In this document: piece after piece, positions 34,075 to 43,966 of the stretch | Layout of the letters: each line of letters opens with the position of its first letter | Position numbering within the stretch: position 1 is the stretch's first letter | Assembly: GCF_029946515.1 (NCBI RefSeq) | Contig: NZ_JARZHH010000052.1 | Coordinates: forward strand, 1 to 64,000 | Direction of reading: 5' to 3' | From: Polyangium sp. 6x1 | Lineage (GTDB): Bacteria > Myxococcota_A > Polyangia > Polyangiales > Polyangiaceae | Length of the DNA: 64,000 nt | Translations under genes and position numbers: made by a program | The notes under the pieces: generated by a model | The model's database searches: none | What the model was told of the DNA's origin: nothing | Seen by the model: the letters and a program-made list of their open reading frames with translations, nothing else

Positions 34075-34974
34075 TCAATAATGCCAGGGGAAGCGCTTGT
34101 AATCGGGTTTGCGCTTCTCCAGGAACGCGTCGCGGCCTTCCTGGGCCTCGTCGGTGCCGTAGGCGAGCCGCGTCGCCTCGCCGGCGAAGAGCTGCTGCCC
34201 CACGAGGCCCTCGTCGGGGAGGTTGAAGCCGTATTTCAGCATTCGCATCGCGGTCGGGCTCTTGCCGTTGATGAGCGCGCCCCATTCGAGCGCCACCTTC
34301 TCCAGGTCCTCGTGCGGCACGACGGCGTTCACCATCCCCATCGCCGCGGCCTGCTCGGCAGTGTAATCGAGGCCGAGGAAGAAGATTTCCCGCGCCTTCT
34401 TCTGGCCGATCTGCCGCGCGAGCAGCGCCGATCCGTAGCCGCTGTCGAAGCTCGCCACGTCGGGATCCGTTTGCTTGAACCGCGCGTGCTCCCGGCTCGC
34501 GAGCGTCATGTCGCAGACGACGTGCAAGCTGTGCCCGCCGCCGACGGCCCAGCCCGGCACGACCGCGATCACGACCTTCGGCATGAATCGAATGAGCCGC
34601 TGCACCTCCAGGATGTGCAGTCGCCCGAGGCGCGCCGCGTCGACTTCGCCGGCTTCGCTCCCCTCGTATTTGTACCCGTCCTTGCCGCGAATTCGCTGAT
34701 CGCCGCCCGAGCAGAAAGCCCAGCCGCCGTCCTTCGGCGAGGGGCCGTTGCCCGTGATGAGCACGCAGCCCACGTCCGCCGTGGTCCGCGCGTGCTCGAG
34801 CGCCGTGTAGAGCTCGTCCACCGTCTTCGGCCGAAACGCGTTTCGCACCTCGGGCCGGTGGAAAGCGATACGCACCGTGCCCTGGTCCACGGCGCGGTGG
34901 TACGTGATGTCCGTGAACGAAAAACCCGGCACCTCGCGCCAGCGCGCGGGATCGAAGATCGCTGAGACGGTCAT
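34075..34974 (-). CDS. menB: 1,4-dihydroxy-2-naphthoyl-CoA synthase
   Basis: This 299-residue enzyme of the crotonase family closes the second ring in menaquinone synthesis, converting o-succinylbenzoyl-CoA to 1,4-dihydroxy-2-naphthoyl-CoA. MenB hallmarks are IAFHRPEVRNAFRPKTVDEL, the oxyanion-hole segment PGWAVGGGHSLHVVCD, DVASFDSGYGSALLAR with the catalytic Asp, and the C-terminal EGRDAFLEKRKPDYKRFPWHY. The start at 34974 (MTVSAIFDP) gives the usual family length; the frame runs further upstream without conserved features. No other menaquinone genes are nearby, so it stands alone here between unrelated genes. Confidence 0.95.
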   Translation of the reverse strand: MTVSAIFDPARWREVPGFSFTDITYHRAVDQGTVRIAFHRPEVRNAFRPKTVDELYTALEHARTTADVGCVLITGNGPSPKDGGWAFCSGGDQRIRGKDGYKYEGSEAGEVDAARLGRLHILEVQRLIRFMPKVVIAVVPGWAVGGGHSLHVVCDMTLASREHARFKQTDPDVASFDSGYGSALLARQIGQKKAREIFFLGLDYTAEQAAAMGMVNAVVPHEDLEKVALEWGALINGKSPTAMRMLKYGFNLPDEGLVGQQLFAGEATRLAYGTDEAQEGRDAFLEKRKPDYKRFPWHY

Positions 34975-35170
34975 GAAATCGAGCCTCCTCGCGGCCGCGA
35001 CCCTACACGTCCCCGGCGGCATCCGCCACAGGCGCCGGTGCGCGTTGTCAACTTGTCACGCGCGGCGCATCCGTCCGGTCAATTCGTCACGCGGAGGGCT
35101 CCGTCCGGAGGGAATCGCCTTCGCGCCGCAGGATTTGCTCCGTGGCACGAGCTGTGCTCAAACACGCGGG

Positions 35171-36346
35171 ATGGATACAGCTTCGTCGGGTGATCAGGGG
35201 GCTTCGTTCGGGAGGCGGCGCGTGTTTCGAGCGGCGTGGGCGGCGCTCTGGGTCGCGGCGGGGTGGCTGACGAGCGGCGACGCGGCGGCGCAGACGGTGG
35301 CGTTCCAGTCGCAGCAGCAGGCCGTCCGTGAGCCTACGTCACAGCGCACCACGACCCAGTGGGACATCAACCGAGAGGAGTGCTTGAACCCCGACGAAAC
35401 CTTCACGTTCAACCTCACGTTCACGGGGTTCACGAGCTCGTATTCGTTCGAGGTCTGGGGGACGACGACGGCGGGGGTCGATTGCACGGATCCGATGCAA
35501 CGGACGGGCTCGGCGAAGCAATGCTTCCAGATCAATCCGTCGAAGATTCCGCAGGCGAACCCCGTGAACAACTCGGGGCAGGTCGTGATGACGGCGGCGG
35601 ACATGGTGGCCGTCGATCCCGACCCGGACATCCAGGCCTGCGCAGAGAAGAACATCACGGGGGCGGAGAAGGCGATCACGCTGTTTTTCATGCTCTTCGG
35701 CAGCGGAACCGTGGTCAGCAACGTGAAATGGACGAACTCGAAGCTCGACCTCTGGGGGCCCGGCGCGCCCACGGAGGTGTCCGTGAAGCAGGGGGACGCG
35801 GGATTCGCCGTCGAGTACAAGCCCCCCTCGGACACCGATTCCGCGGGCATCGCCGTGTATTGCGCCAAGGGAGGTGTCCTCGTCCCGGGCGGTGAGACCG
35901 GCAGCGGGGGCGCGGGTGGGAGCGGAGGCGGCGGCGGGAGCGGGGGCGCGGGCGGGAGCGGAGGCGCGACGTGCGCGAGCCCGTTCGTGGCGGGGCAGCG
36001 CCCCGATCCCGCGTGGGTGCCTTGCAGCGAGTCGAATACCGTCACCGACCTGGAGAACGGCGTCGAATACGCGGTCGCGGTGGCAGCGAGGGATAACCGC
36101 GGCAACGTCGGACCGCTGTCGGAGGTGCAATGCGTGGCGCCCGTCCCGGTCGACGATTTCTTCGAGATCTATAACGAGCTCGGCGGCAAGGGCGGCGGCC
36201 TCTGCTCGGTCTCGGCGTCGCCGGCGTCGCGGGCCGCGGGGGTCTTCGGCGGCGCGATCGCCCTCTCCGCGGCCGCGTTCGCGATGCGACGGCGCAGGCG
36301 AACGGAGAGACGCGGGCGTGGCGCGGGCGGCGAGGGGGCTTCGTGA
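35171..36346 (+). CDS. Secreted MYXO-CTERM-like protein with FN3-like region and Gly/Ser linker
   Basis: This 391-residue protein has a signal peptide ending near DAAAQ-TVAF. It contains a beta-rich region with several Cys and an FN3-like segment around residues 205-235, interrupted by a Gly/Ser-rich linker (residues about 245-270; SGGAGGSGGGGGSGGAGG). A second part of the FN3-like fold carries NGVEYAVAVAARDNRGNVGP. The C-terminus has a Cys motif (GGGLCSVSA), a membrane helix and an Arg cluster (AMRRRRR), the layout of MYXO-CTERM sorting signals, so it is probably displayed on the cell surface. Ligand and role are unknown. It overlaps the next gene by 4 bp. Confidence 0.78.
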   Translation: MDTASSGDQGASFGRRRVFRAAWAALWVAAGWLTSGDAAAQTVAFQSQQQAVREPTSQRTTTQWDINREECLNPDETFTFNLTFTGFTSSYSFEVWGTTTAGVDCTDPMQRTGSAKQCFQINPSKIPQANPVNNSGQVVMTAADMVAVDPDPDIQACAEKNITGAEKAITLFFMLFGSGTVVSNVKWTNSKLDLWGPGAPTEVSVKQGDAGFAVEYKPPSDTDSAGIAVYCAKGGVLVPGGETGSGGAGGSGGGGGSGGAGGSGGATCASPFVAGQRPDPAWVPCSESNTVTDLENGVEYAVAVAARDNRGNVGPLSEVQCVAPVPVDDFFEIYNELGGKGGGLCSVSASPASRAAGVFGGAIALSAAAFAMRRRRRTERRGRGAGGEGAS

Positions 36347-37155
36347 TGCGGACGAGGATCCTCGTATCGGCGCTCGTCGGGATCGCCGCGCTCTTCGCGT
36401 CGAGGGGCGCCGAGGCGCAATCGAGGCGCATCCGCGATTCGAACTGGCGACAGAGCGAGCGCGACAGCACGCAGCAGGGCAGCCCCCAGCGGTTCGCCCT
36501 GGAGCTCCGCTTCGGCCTTTATTATCCGCAAGTCGACGAGGAGTTCGGCGGGACCGGCCCGTACCAGAAGTTCTTCGGCGACAAGGGCCGGTTCCACTTC
36601 GGCGCCGGGTTCGACTGGCAAGCGCTGCGCATTCCGTGGGTCGGATCGTTCGGCCCCGGGGTCGGGCTCGGATACACCTCCGCGTCGGGCAAAGCGTTCC
36701 GCGAGGGGACCTACGACGACGCCACGAATACGTATTCCTACGAAGATCGCCGCGTCGGCGAGACCTCGCTCACGATCCTGCCGATGCACGTCTCGGCCGT
36801 GCTCCGCCTCGACGAGCTCTTCCGCCGCACCGGCGTGCCGATCATTCCTTATGGCAAGATCGGCTTCGGCGCGGGCCTCTGGTGGGTCGACGTCGGCGAG
36901 GAGACGGCCAAGGTCGGGACCGGCGACGACGAAATCAAGGGCGTTGGATTGAGCTACGGCGTGCACTGGGCGATCGGCGGCATGCTCGCGCTCGATTGGC
37001 TCGGCCGGCGCTCCATGGCCTCGCTCGATCAGGAGACGGGCATCAACCACGTGCACCTCTTCGGCGAGTGGACGAACCAGAACCTCGGCCTCGGCAGCAA
37101 TCAAATGAAGGTCGGCACCTCGACCTGGACCGCGGGCCTCACGTTCGAGATGTGA
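36343..37155 (+). CDS. MXAN_2562-like outer-membrane beta-barrel protein
   Basis: This 270-residue protein has a signal peptide (LVSALVGIAALFASRGAEA) and a barrel-like body with the block LELRFGLYYPQVDEEF, characteristic of a myxobacterial outer-membrane family named after MXAN_2562. Later strands include GVGLGYTSASGKAF and IIPYGKIGFGAGLWWV, and the chain ends in a hydrophobic-aromatic strand (TWTAGLTFEM) with a terminal pattern suited to barrel assembly. Its start overlaps the stop codon of the MYXO-CTERM protein gene (GTG at 36343, or ATG at 36346), so the two may work together at the surface. It ends 6 bp before a convergent gene. Confidence 0.75.
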   Translation: MMRTRILVSALVGIAALFASRGAEAQSRRIRDSNWRQSERDSTQQGSPQRFALELRFGLYYPQVDEEFGGTGPYQKFFGDKGRFHFGAGFDWQALRIPWVGSFGPGVGLGYTSASGKAFREGTYDDATNTYSYEDRRVGETSLTILPMHVSAVLRLDELFRRTGVPIIPYGKIGFGAGLWWVDVGEETAKVGTGDDEIKGVGLSYGVHWAIGGMLALDWLGRRSMASLDQETGINHVHLFGEWTNQNLGLGSNQMKVGTSTWTAGLTFEM

Positions 37156-37161
37156 ACCGCG

Positions 37162-37980
37162 TCAGGGGCCGTCGAAGACCCCTTCCGTGTACACGAACGG
37201 CTTTCCGTTCGCGGGATCGACGAGCCCCTCGGTGAATGCCTTGATCTTGGCGTCGCCGAGGAGCTCGCACACATGGCGGAAGCGCGCCCGGGCGTGGATG
37301 GTCTCAGGCGTTTCGAGGGCCCAGGCCCTCGCTTGGAGCAAGGCGTCCGCGTAATGGCGGACGAGGGGGCCCTCGACCGCCAGGAGCCAGGTTTCCCGCG
37401 CGGATTGGTACATCTCCTCGCGCCTGCGGCGGAGCTCCTGCGACGTGGCGACGAGGTTCGGATTCCCGCTCGCCTCGGCCTTGCCGAGCAATTCTTCTTC
37501 CTTGTTGGTGTAGAGTTTTACGCGAGGCGGCTCGGCGCCCGCGAGGCGCTGGCGCACGACGTCGTGGAGCGCGGCTTGCTTGATGCGCGCGTGGATCGAA
37601 AGGACACGGGGCTCTTTGCGCGCGGCGAGCTGCTCGAATGCGCGGTTGAGCGTGGAGGCCGCGGCGAAGTCGTCGTCGTAGGCCTTCTTGACCTCCATGA
37701 TGTTGCCGGCGTAGGGCTCGATGGCCCGCTCGATATCGAGCCGCCGGGGGATCCTCTTCACGATCGCGGCATAGACGCAGGCGGGCTCGTCCTCGGCCTT
37801 GTCGGGGGCGCACGCGGCGTCCGGCGCCTCGGGGGCCTCGGGGCCGGGCGCTGGGGCGGCGGGCGCGTTCGTGAGGACCTGCGGCGCCGCGCGGACCTGC
37901 GGCGCGCGTGGCTCGGGGGGCGGGGAGGCGCAGGCCGTGGCGGCGGTCGTGATCGCGGCGAGGAGGAAGGAGCGTCGCAC
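37162..37980 (-). CDS. Lipoprotein with helical domain, unknown
   Basis: This 272-residue protein begins at a GTG (37980) and has a lipoprotein signal with Cys17 (TATACASP). A Pro/Ala-rich linker to about residue 60 is followed by an all-helical, charged domain of about 200 residues (for example [26 protein letters not shown] and [18 protein letters not shown]). It contains few Cys beyond a pair near residues 57-69. No family was recognised. The frame is open upstream for another 2.6 kb only as a shadow of the fusion gene on the other strand. The gene is divergent from that fusion gene, sharing a promoter region of about 75 bp. Confidence 0.7.
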   Translation of the reverse strand: MRRSFLLAAITTAATACASPPPEPRAPQVRAAPQVLTNAPAAPAPGPEAPEAPDAACAPDKAEDEPACVYAAIVKRIPRRLDIERAIEPYAGNIMEVKKAYDDDFAAASTLNRAFEQLAARKEPRVLSIHARIKQAALHDVVRQRLAGAEPPRVKLYTNKEEELLGKAEASGNPNLVATSQELRRRREEMYQSARETWLLAVEGPLVRHYADALLQARAWALETPETIHARARFRHVCELLGDAKIKAFTEGLVDPANGKPFVYTEGVFDGP

Positions 37981-38055
37981 GATGGGACGAGTATACAGCT
38001 TGACGCCGCGCGTGTGCCGGGTGAACGGATTGGTGTGGGCAGCGATCTCTACGAC

Positions 38056-40494
38056 GTGAGCATTCGATCGTACCGGGAGTGGACGCGCGACGAGGCCGAG
38101 CGGCGCGCCCTCGCGCTGGGGCCGAACATCGAGACGGCCGCGCGCTTTTTCGACGAGGCCGGGCCCTACGTCGAGGCGCGATTTCACGTGAAAAGCACCC
38201 ACCCGGACGCGCCGATCTGCTGGGATCACGGCTTCGTAATCCGGCTCTTCGACGAGGCTGTGATGGAATGCGAGGCGCCCGAGGGCGAGACGTTCGGTTA
38301 CGAGAACACGCCCCTCGCCCGCGAGAACGAGACGCTCTGGAAGATGCGCTTCGAGCTCGACAAGAAGAAGCTCCCCGTCCTCATCGTGGAGGTGCTCGCG
38401 AAGGTGCGCGGCTCCGGGCGCAATCACAATCCGATCGGGGACACGGTGGAGCTCGTCGCGTTCTTGCCGAAGCGGTATGCGCCGAACATCTCGAAGCTCG
38501 GCTATTTCGCGTCGCGCGCGTGGTCCGGGCCCACCTGGAGGGAGTGTGAGGACGACACGAGGACGAAGCGCCCGCGGTTTGCGCAGGTATTTCCCGTTCG
38601 CCGCTCGTTCGTCCTGGAGCCGTCGCTGGGGTCCGCGATTGGCCTCGCGCCCCGCGCCGAGGGCGGCGTGTACGTGCTCACTCCGCTGCTCCTCGCCGCG
38701 GTTTCGCGGAATGGCGAGGTCACGCCGGTGTTCGAGGTCGGCGCGGTGAGCGGGGGCGCCGTCGCGAAATCGATGGCCGTGGACGGCGCAGGGAACGTCT
38801 GGATCGGCACGGCCAAGGGATTGGTCTTGCGCGAGCGCTCGGGCGAGGTGACGCGTTTCGGGGCGAAGCAGGGGATCAAGAGCGCAGCCTTCGTGGCGAT
38901 CGCGCCGGATGGCCGGGTGTTTGCCGGCGGAAAGGACGGGCTTTTCGTTCGCGCGGAGGCGGGAGGGTCCTGGTCGCTCGTCCATCCGGACCTCGAGGGC
39001 GAGGAGATTCGATCCGTGCATGCCGGCGAGGACGGCACGATATGGGCGACGGGCCTCCGTTACGTGTGGAGGGTTCGTCCGGATGGAACCCTCGACAAGC
39101 TGGGCAGCCGGCAGGGAATCGAGAGCCGCGAGCATGTCATTCCGCTTCCGGACGGCTCTGCCTGGGTCATCCCGGCGCGCGGGGCCGTCCTCCGCGTCGC
39201 CCCGACCACCCCGAGCGCGACGCCTTGTCCGATCGCGCAGAACCTGGCCCCCGAGGGGCTGTGGGAGGGGTTTGTCACGAAAGACGGGTCTGGCGTCCTC
39301 GTCACGAGGATGGCGCACGTCCTCCGGATCGAGGAGGGCGCGGCGCCGCGCTGCTTCGTTTTCGAGAATACTTGCGATGATTTCCGGAAGGAGACGTTTG
39401 GGTGCCCCCGCGTCTGTCTTTCCCCCGAAGGCGACGTGTTCGTCGCGACGGGCGATGGGCTCTCGATCGCGCGGGCCGAGGACCTCGCCGCGGCCGCGCA
39501 AACGACGCCCCTCAATGCGGATCTGCCGCATTTCGCGCATATCGAGCCGACCGGGCTCTTGCCGGCCAGCGACGAGGCGTCGGGCAGGGACGTCGTCGAT
39601 TTCAAGGGGAAGAGCGTCGTGCTCACGGGCACGCTGGCGACGATGATGCGCGCCGAGGCCGAGAAGCTGCTCGTGGCGCACGGCGCGGTGCTCTCGGATT
39701 CGGTCGGGAAGAAGACCGATTATCTGATCGCGGGGGCCAAGGCCGGAAGCAAGCTGGCGAAGGCCGAGCAGCTCGGCGTGAAGGTGCTCGGCGAGGACGT
39801 GCTCGTCGCTTTGAAAAGCGGCAAGACGGCGGCGCCGGCCGCGAAGGCCGACGTGAAAGCACCAAAGCCCGCGAAGGCGCCGCCGCGAAAGGAGGTCGCC
39901 GATCTCGCGCGGCTGTTCCCGCTCTCCGATCAGCCTGGCGCGCCCGCGGGGAAGCTGGAGCATGGCCTCATGCGCAGCCTCGCCGAGTCGAGCGCGCCGA
40001 TGACGCCGGAGAAATGGAAGAAGCTCGTCGCGAAGCACAAGAAGTTCCTCGATGCCGGCGGCGCGGGCGGCGTGTTCCATTCGCTGGAGGCGAGTGGGCT
40101 GGTCATGGCCGTGTATGCCGGCGCGTCCGGGGGCAAGCAGGACGATCAGGCGAGCTTGCAACGCCAGAGGCTCCCGGAGGGCTTCGACGCGAAAAAGGCG
40201 CACCTGCCCTGGGCGAGCGGCTGCAGCATGATCGCGGAGAAGGTGGATTTCTCCGGCGCGGACCTCTCCAGCGGCAATTACACCGATTCGTTCATGGCCG
40301 GCGCGCGCTTCGACGGCGCGGACCTCAGGCGCTCGGATTTTTCGCGCACGGACTTCACGGGCGCGAGCTTCCGCGACGCGGATCTTTCGGGCGCCGATTT
40401 CGAGTGCGCCGATCTGCGCGGCGCGGACTTCACGGGCGCGAAGCTCGTAGGCGCGCGGTTCCCGGGCGCGAAGCTCGACGGCGTGATCGTCTGA
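38056..40494 (+). CDS. Propeller-like / BRCT / pentapeptide-repeat fusion protein
   Basis: This 812-residue protein joins unusual parts. The first 180 residues are an unrecognised globular domain ([18 protein letters not shown] at the start). Residues about 190-490 carry repeats like two-component regulator propellers ([37 protein letters not shown]). Residues about 515-593 are a BRCT domain like that of DNA ligase ([21 protein letters not shown]). After an Ala/Lys/Pro linker and a helical segment, residues about 727-812 form pentapeptide repeats ([36 protein letters not shown]). No signal peptide is visible, so it is probably cytoplasmic. The GTG at 38056 is chosen; the GTG at 38035 is also possible. 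Confidence 0.72.
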   Translation: MSIRSYREWTRDEAERRALALGPNIETAARFFDEAGPYVEARFHVKSTHPDAPICWDHGFVIRLFDEAVMECEAPEGETFGYENTPLARENETLWKMRFELDKKKLPVLIVEVLAKVRGSGRNHNPIGDTVELVAFLPKRYAPNISKLGYFASRAWSGPTWRECEDDTRTKRPRFAQVFPVRRSFVLEPSLGSAIGLAPRAEGGVYVLTPLLLAAVSRNGEVTPVFEVGAVSGGAVAKSMAVDGAGNVWIGTAKGLVLRERSGEVTRFGAKQGIKSAAFVAIAPDGRVFAGGKDGLFVRAEAGGSWSLVHPDLEGEEIRSVHAGEDGTIWATGLRYVWRVRPDGTLDKLGSRQGIESREHVIPLPDGSAWVIPARGAVLRVAPTTPSATPCPIAQNLAPEGLWEGFVTKDGSGVLVTRMAHVLRIEEGAAPRCFVFENTCDDFRKETFGCPRVCLSPEGDVFVATGDGLSIARAEDLAAAAQTTPLNADLPHFAHIEPTGLLPASDEASGRDVVDFKGKSVVLTGTLATMMRAEAEKLLVAHGAVLSDSVGKKTDYLIAGAKAGSKLAKAEQLGVKVLGEDVLVALKSGKTAAPAAKADVKAPKPAKAPPRKEVADLARLFPLSDQPGAPAGKLEHGLMRSLAESSAPMTPEKWKKLVAKHKKFLDAGGAGGVFHSLEASGLVMAVYAGASGGKQDDQASLQRQRLPEGFDAKKAHLPWASGCSMIAEKVDFSGADLSSGNYTDSFMAGARFDGADLRRSDFSRTDFTGASFRDADLSGADFECADLRGADFTGAKLVGARFPGAKLDGVIV

Positions 40495-40495
40495 T

Positions 40496-40825
40496 TCAGG
40501 GCTCGACGAAGAATTTCGGCGCCTCGATGCGCTCGCCTTTGCAGCGGGGGCAGCGACTCGGGCGCGCGAGCGAGCGGCGGTCCTCGAAGACATACCCGCA
40601 GCCGAGGCAGGTCGCGGGGCTCACGCCGAGGGCGCTGCCCTGCCTGGCCAGCGAGCGGGCGACGTGTTCGAGGTGAGCGAGCACGTCCTTTTCGCGCAGC
40701 CCGAGCGTGACGGAGAGCGCGCGCGCCGTGGATCGCCCGGATCGTAATGCTTCGAGCAGCGCGTGCCGCGTGGTCTCGGCGCGCTCCTTGGGTACGGGCG
40801 GCTCCTTTCCTTCATGATACGACAA
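40496..40825 (-). CDS. Small helix-turn-helix protein with C-terminal zinc ribbon
   Basis: This protein of about 109 residues has a helical DNA-binding-like half (TTRHALLEALRSGRSTARALS, then VTLGLREKDVLAHLEHVARSL) and a C-terminal zinc ribbon with C-x2-C ... C-x2-C (CLGCGYVF and CPRCKGE). It matches a family of predicted transcriptional regulators (COG3357-like). The start is uncertain: the only standard in-frame start near the conserved region is TTG at 40825, with no ribosome-binding site, whereas a good AAAGGAG stretch sits 6 bases before a GTA codon (PKERAETT follows). It is divergent from the serine-hydrolase lipoprotein gene across 94 bp. Confidence 0.65.
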   Translation of the reverse strand: MSYHEGKEPPVPKERAETTRHALLEALRSGRSTARALSVTLGLREKDVLAHLEHVARSLARQGSALGVSPATCLGCGYVFEDRRSLARPSRCPRCKGERIEAPKFFVEP

Positions 40826-40919
40826 TTCTACAGGAAGAGCGCAAGGAAGGCACGGCCCTCGGCGGCGCGGGCGCCGAGGAAATGGCAGGACGCCACGATT
40901 TCCTGATAGGGTAGGGCCA

Positions 40920-42902
40920 ATGAAGCGCTCGCTCTCCCTCCTCGTCCGGGCTGCCGTCGTCGCGAGCCTCGGGCTCGGCTCGGTCGCATGTTCCTCGGGC
41001 GCCGAGGAGCCGCTTGTTTGCAAGTCCGTCACGCCGCCCGCGGGCGCGCCGAAGCTGCTCGAGGCCGATTGTGATCCGCTCGTCCCGACGCAATGCGGCT
41101 ATCCGTTCCCCTCGAACGTGTGGCTCGAGGACGACGCGAGCAAACCGACGGGGAAACGCGTGGCATTCGGCGCGACGACGCTCCCGGTCGCGGCGGGGAA
41201 CGGGCCGGTGGATCCGGCATGGTGGGCGCCGAGCGACGGGTTTTCCCCGGGGCAGCCGGCGCTGACGCACCTGCCCGGCGCGACGATTACGGGGTTACCG
41301 ACGCAGGATTCGATCGAGCTTTCGCTCTCGGACACGTCGCCGACCGTGATTCTCGACGCGGAGACGGGCGAGCGGGTGCCGCATTTCTCGGAGCTCGATC
41401 GGAGCCTCGTGGCGGAGGCGGACGAGGAGCGCGCCTTCATGGTGCGGCCGGTCGTGCGCCTCGCGGACGCGCGGCGGTACATCGTGGCGATCCGGAACGT
41501 GGTGGACGCGAATGGCAAAGCGATCGCGCCGTCGCCCGCGTTTCAGGCGCTGCGGGACGGGACGGCGTCGTGTGAACCATCGGTCGAGGCGCGGCGCGCG
41601 CTTTATGACGATATCTTTGCGCGGCTGGAGAAGGCGGGGATCTCGCGAAAGGATTTGCAGCTCGCGTGGGATTACACGACGGCGAGCCGTGAGAACAACA
41701 CGGCCGCGCTCGTGGCGATGCGGGACGACGCGCTGATGAAGGTGGGCGCGGAGGGGCCGGCGTACACGCTGACGAGCACGGAGGAGTTCACGGAGGCGGA
41801 AAACCCGCGGATCTGGAGGCGGCTCGTGGGCCTGATGAAGGTGCCGCTGTATCTGGATGCGCCGGGGCCGGGGTCGTCGCTCGTGCTGGGGGATGATGGT
41901 TTGCCGAAGCAAAACGGATTCGCCGAATACGAGTTCGTGGTGCATGTGCCGCACGCGGCGAAGCAGGGGCAGAAGCTCGCGCTCGTGCAGAATGGTCACG
42001 GGCTGCTCGGCTCGAAGTTCGAGGGGGGCGACGGATACCTCGGGGAGCTCGCGAATCGGCACGGATACGTGGCCTTCTCGGTGGATCTCGTGGGCATGGC
42101 GAGCGAGGACGTCTCGAGCATCACGGACGCGCTCGTGACGGACGCGGGGGCCTTCCGGAAGAGCGTGGACCGGCAGCACCAGGGCATCTTGAACAGCCTG
42201 CTCGCAATGCGAATGATGTCGGGCCGCTTCGTGAACGAAGAGCTCCTGCAGGTGAATGGCGAGAGCGTGATCGACCCTACGCAGCGATTCTATCGGGGCG
42301 ATAGCCAGGGCGGGATCTTCGGGACGACGTACATGGCGCTGTCGACGGACGTGACGCGGGGGCTCGTGAGCGTGCCGGGAATGCCCTACACGATGCTTTT
42401 GGATCGGAGCGTCGATTTCGCGCCGTTTTTCCTGTTCCTGAAGGGCGCCTACGGGACGGGGCGGAACATCCAGCTCGTGGAGGGGCTGATGCAGATGTTG
42501 TGGGATCGAACGGAGCCGGATGGCTATGCGCCGTACATCCGGGAGAACATGCTGCCGGGGACGCCTGCGCATGACCTTTTGATTCACGTGGCGATCGGGG
42601 ACCACCAGGTGTCGCCGCTCGGCGCGCACATCCTGGCGCGGACGGTGGGCGCGAAGAATGTGGCGCCGGTGAACCGAACGATCTGGGGCGTGGACGAGGC
42701 GCCGGCGCCGCTGTCAGGGGCGGCGATCGTGGAATACGATTTCGGTTTGCCCGAGGCGCCGAAGACGAATACGCCGCCGAAGGGGGACGAGGACCCGCAC
42801 GGGAAGGTGAGGGCGCTCGACGCGGCTTATTCGCAGAGCGATGCGTTTTTTCGGACAGGGGTGATCAAGGCGTTCTGCGAGGGGGCGTGTGATCCGGAGT
42901 GA
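40920..42902 (+). CDS. Secreted serine-hydrolase-like lipoprotein
   Basis: This 660-residue protein has a lipoprotein signal peptide with Cys24 (SVACSS). The C-terminal half looks like an alpha/beta hydrolase: QNGHGLLGSKFEGG forms a likely oxyanion turn, and GDSQGG (D461, S462) fits the nucleophile elbow; a late His in VAIGDHQVSPLGAH could complete the triad. The N-terminal 250 residues resemble a substrate-recognition part found in large myxobacterial relatives (YPFPSNVWLEDD). It probably acts on a lipid or polyester outside the inner membrane; no substrate can be given. Its stop codon directly abuts the stop codon of the convergent Cys-rich gene, leaving no spacer. Confidence 0.75.
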   Translation: MKRSLSLLVRAAVVASLGLGSVACSSGAEEPLVCKSVTPPAGAPKLLEADCDPLVPTQCGYPFPSNVWLEDDASKPTGKRVAFGATTLPVAAGNGPVDPAWWAPSDGFSPGQPALTHLPGATITGLPTQDSIELSLSDTSPTVILDAETGERVPHFSELDRSLVAEADEERAFMVRPVVRLADARRYIVAIRNVVDANGKAIAPSPAFQALRDGTASCEPSVEARRALYDDIFARLEKAGISRKDLQLAWDYTTASRENNTAALVAMRDDALMKVGAEGPAYTLTSTEEFTEAENPRIWRRLVGLMKVPLYLDAPGPGSSLVLGDDGLPKQNGFAEYEFVVHVPHAAKQGQKLALVQNGHGLLGSKFEGGDGYLGELANRHGYVAFSVDLVGMASEDVSSITDALVTDAGAFRKSVDRQHQGILNSLLAMRMMSGRFVNEELLQVNGESVIDPTQRFYRGDSQGGIFGTTYMALSTDVTRGLVSVPGMPYTMLLDRSVDFAPFFLFLKGAYGTGRNIQLVEGLMQMLWDRTEPDGYAPYIRENMLPGTPAHDLLIHVAIGDHQVSPLGAHILARTVGAKNVAPVNRTIWGVDEAPAPLSGAAIVEYDFGLPEAPKTNTPPKGDEDPHGKVRALDAAYSQSDAFFRTGVIKAFCEGACDPE

Positions 42903-43934
42903 TCAGGGGGCGCAGAGGTCGTTCGAGCACATCTTGTTGTAACACTCGATGTGTTGGACGCAGGGATCGAGCGGGCCTTTCACGCAGGTCTTCTGGCCGT
43001 CGCCATCGGGATCTGCGCAGTAAAGACTGGCGCATTGTGACGGCCCCGTACATTGCAGGCCGAGGATTCCTTTGCAACCACCCGAACCGGTGCACGCAAG
43101 ATTGTCCTTGAGCAGGCACGACTCCGACGCGCCATAACTGGGATCTTCCCCGTACTTCGGCACGTAATTGCATTGGCCGGTCGCCCCGGGAAGTGAGCAA
43201 GTCTCGCAGGTCCCATCGCACAGACTGTCGCAGCAGACTCCGTCCACACAGAAGCCGGTCTGGCAGTTGATTGTGTCAACGCATGCTTTCCCTTGCGGAC
43301 ACTTGGGACAAAAACTTCCTCCGCAGTCGACGTCCGTTTCGTCGCCGTTCTTATCGCCGTCGTTGCAGCGAAAGCAGCTCTTTGAATCGGGATCGCAGAA
43401 GCTGCCGCTTGGGCTGCAATCGGCATGCGTCAGGCATTGAACGCAGGTTCCTTCTGCATCGCAGAGCTTGCCACCGTTCAGCATGCACGACGTGCCCTGC
43501 GTCTCGATGATGGAGACCTCTCCGCCCTTCCCATCGCATTGCGTCTGCTTGCAGTCTCCTTCAGGCTGTGGGGTTACCGGTGTTCCTGCCGCTGCGAGAG
43601 TTCGCGTGCATATTCTCGCGGCACACGTCCAGTTCTCGCATGCCGTGGAGGCCCCACAGTCGTCGACGCTGATGCAACCTACACACTCGCCGTCGCCGTC
43701 GCAGACGCCGAGCGGACACATCGTGTGCCCGTCGGAAGGTCGCAGCGTGCAGACGTTCGCCTCACAGGTCCAGAAGGAGCAGAGCGGTGCTTCCCCACAG
43801 TCGGAAGGCACGACGCAGGACCGGCAATTCGACTCTTCGCAGACCTTCTCGTAGTCGTCGAGGCCGAGGGCGAGGCCACATCCGACGATCGTGCCGGCGA
43901 GGAGAAGTGCCAGCGGGATCCGGATGGCGCGCAT
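42903..43934 (-). CDS. Cys-rich lipoprotein, paralogue 1
   Basis: This 343-residue secreted protein has a lipoprotein signal (TIVGCG, Cys19) and more than 40 Cys residues spaced like EGF- or Dickkopf-type disulfide repeats. Characteristic pieces are CNDGDKNGDETDVDCGG, CVDGVCCDSLCDG and KYGEDPSYG. The last part, from CQTGFC to the end, closely parallels the next gene. It is probably a disulfide-stabilised surface or adhesion protein. The sequence is clearly less GC-rich than its neighbours. It lies 32 bp after the paralogue at 43967-45103, in the same direction, and likely shares its transcript. Confidence 0.8.
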   Translation of the reverse strand: MRAIRIPLALLLAGTIVGCGLALGLDDYEKVCEESNCRSCVVPSDCGEAPLCSFWTCEANVCTLRPSDGHTMCPLGVCDGDGECVGCISVDDCGASTACENWTCAARICTRTLAAAGTPVTPQPEGDCKQTQCDGKGGEVSIIETQGTSCMLNGGKLCDAEGTCVQCLTHADCSPSGSFCDPDSKSCFRCNDGDKNGDETDVDCGGSFCPKCPQGKACVDTINCQTGFCVDGVCCDSLCDGTCETCSLPGATGQCNYVPKYGEDPSYGASESCLLKDNLACTGSGGCKGILGLQCTGPSQCASLYCADPDGDGQKTCVKGPLDPCVQHIECYNKMCSNDLCAP

Positions 43935-43966
43935 CGAGTCACCCTTCAGGGTAGGGGGTCACGCCC

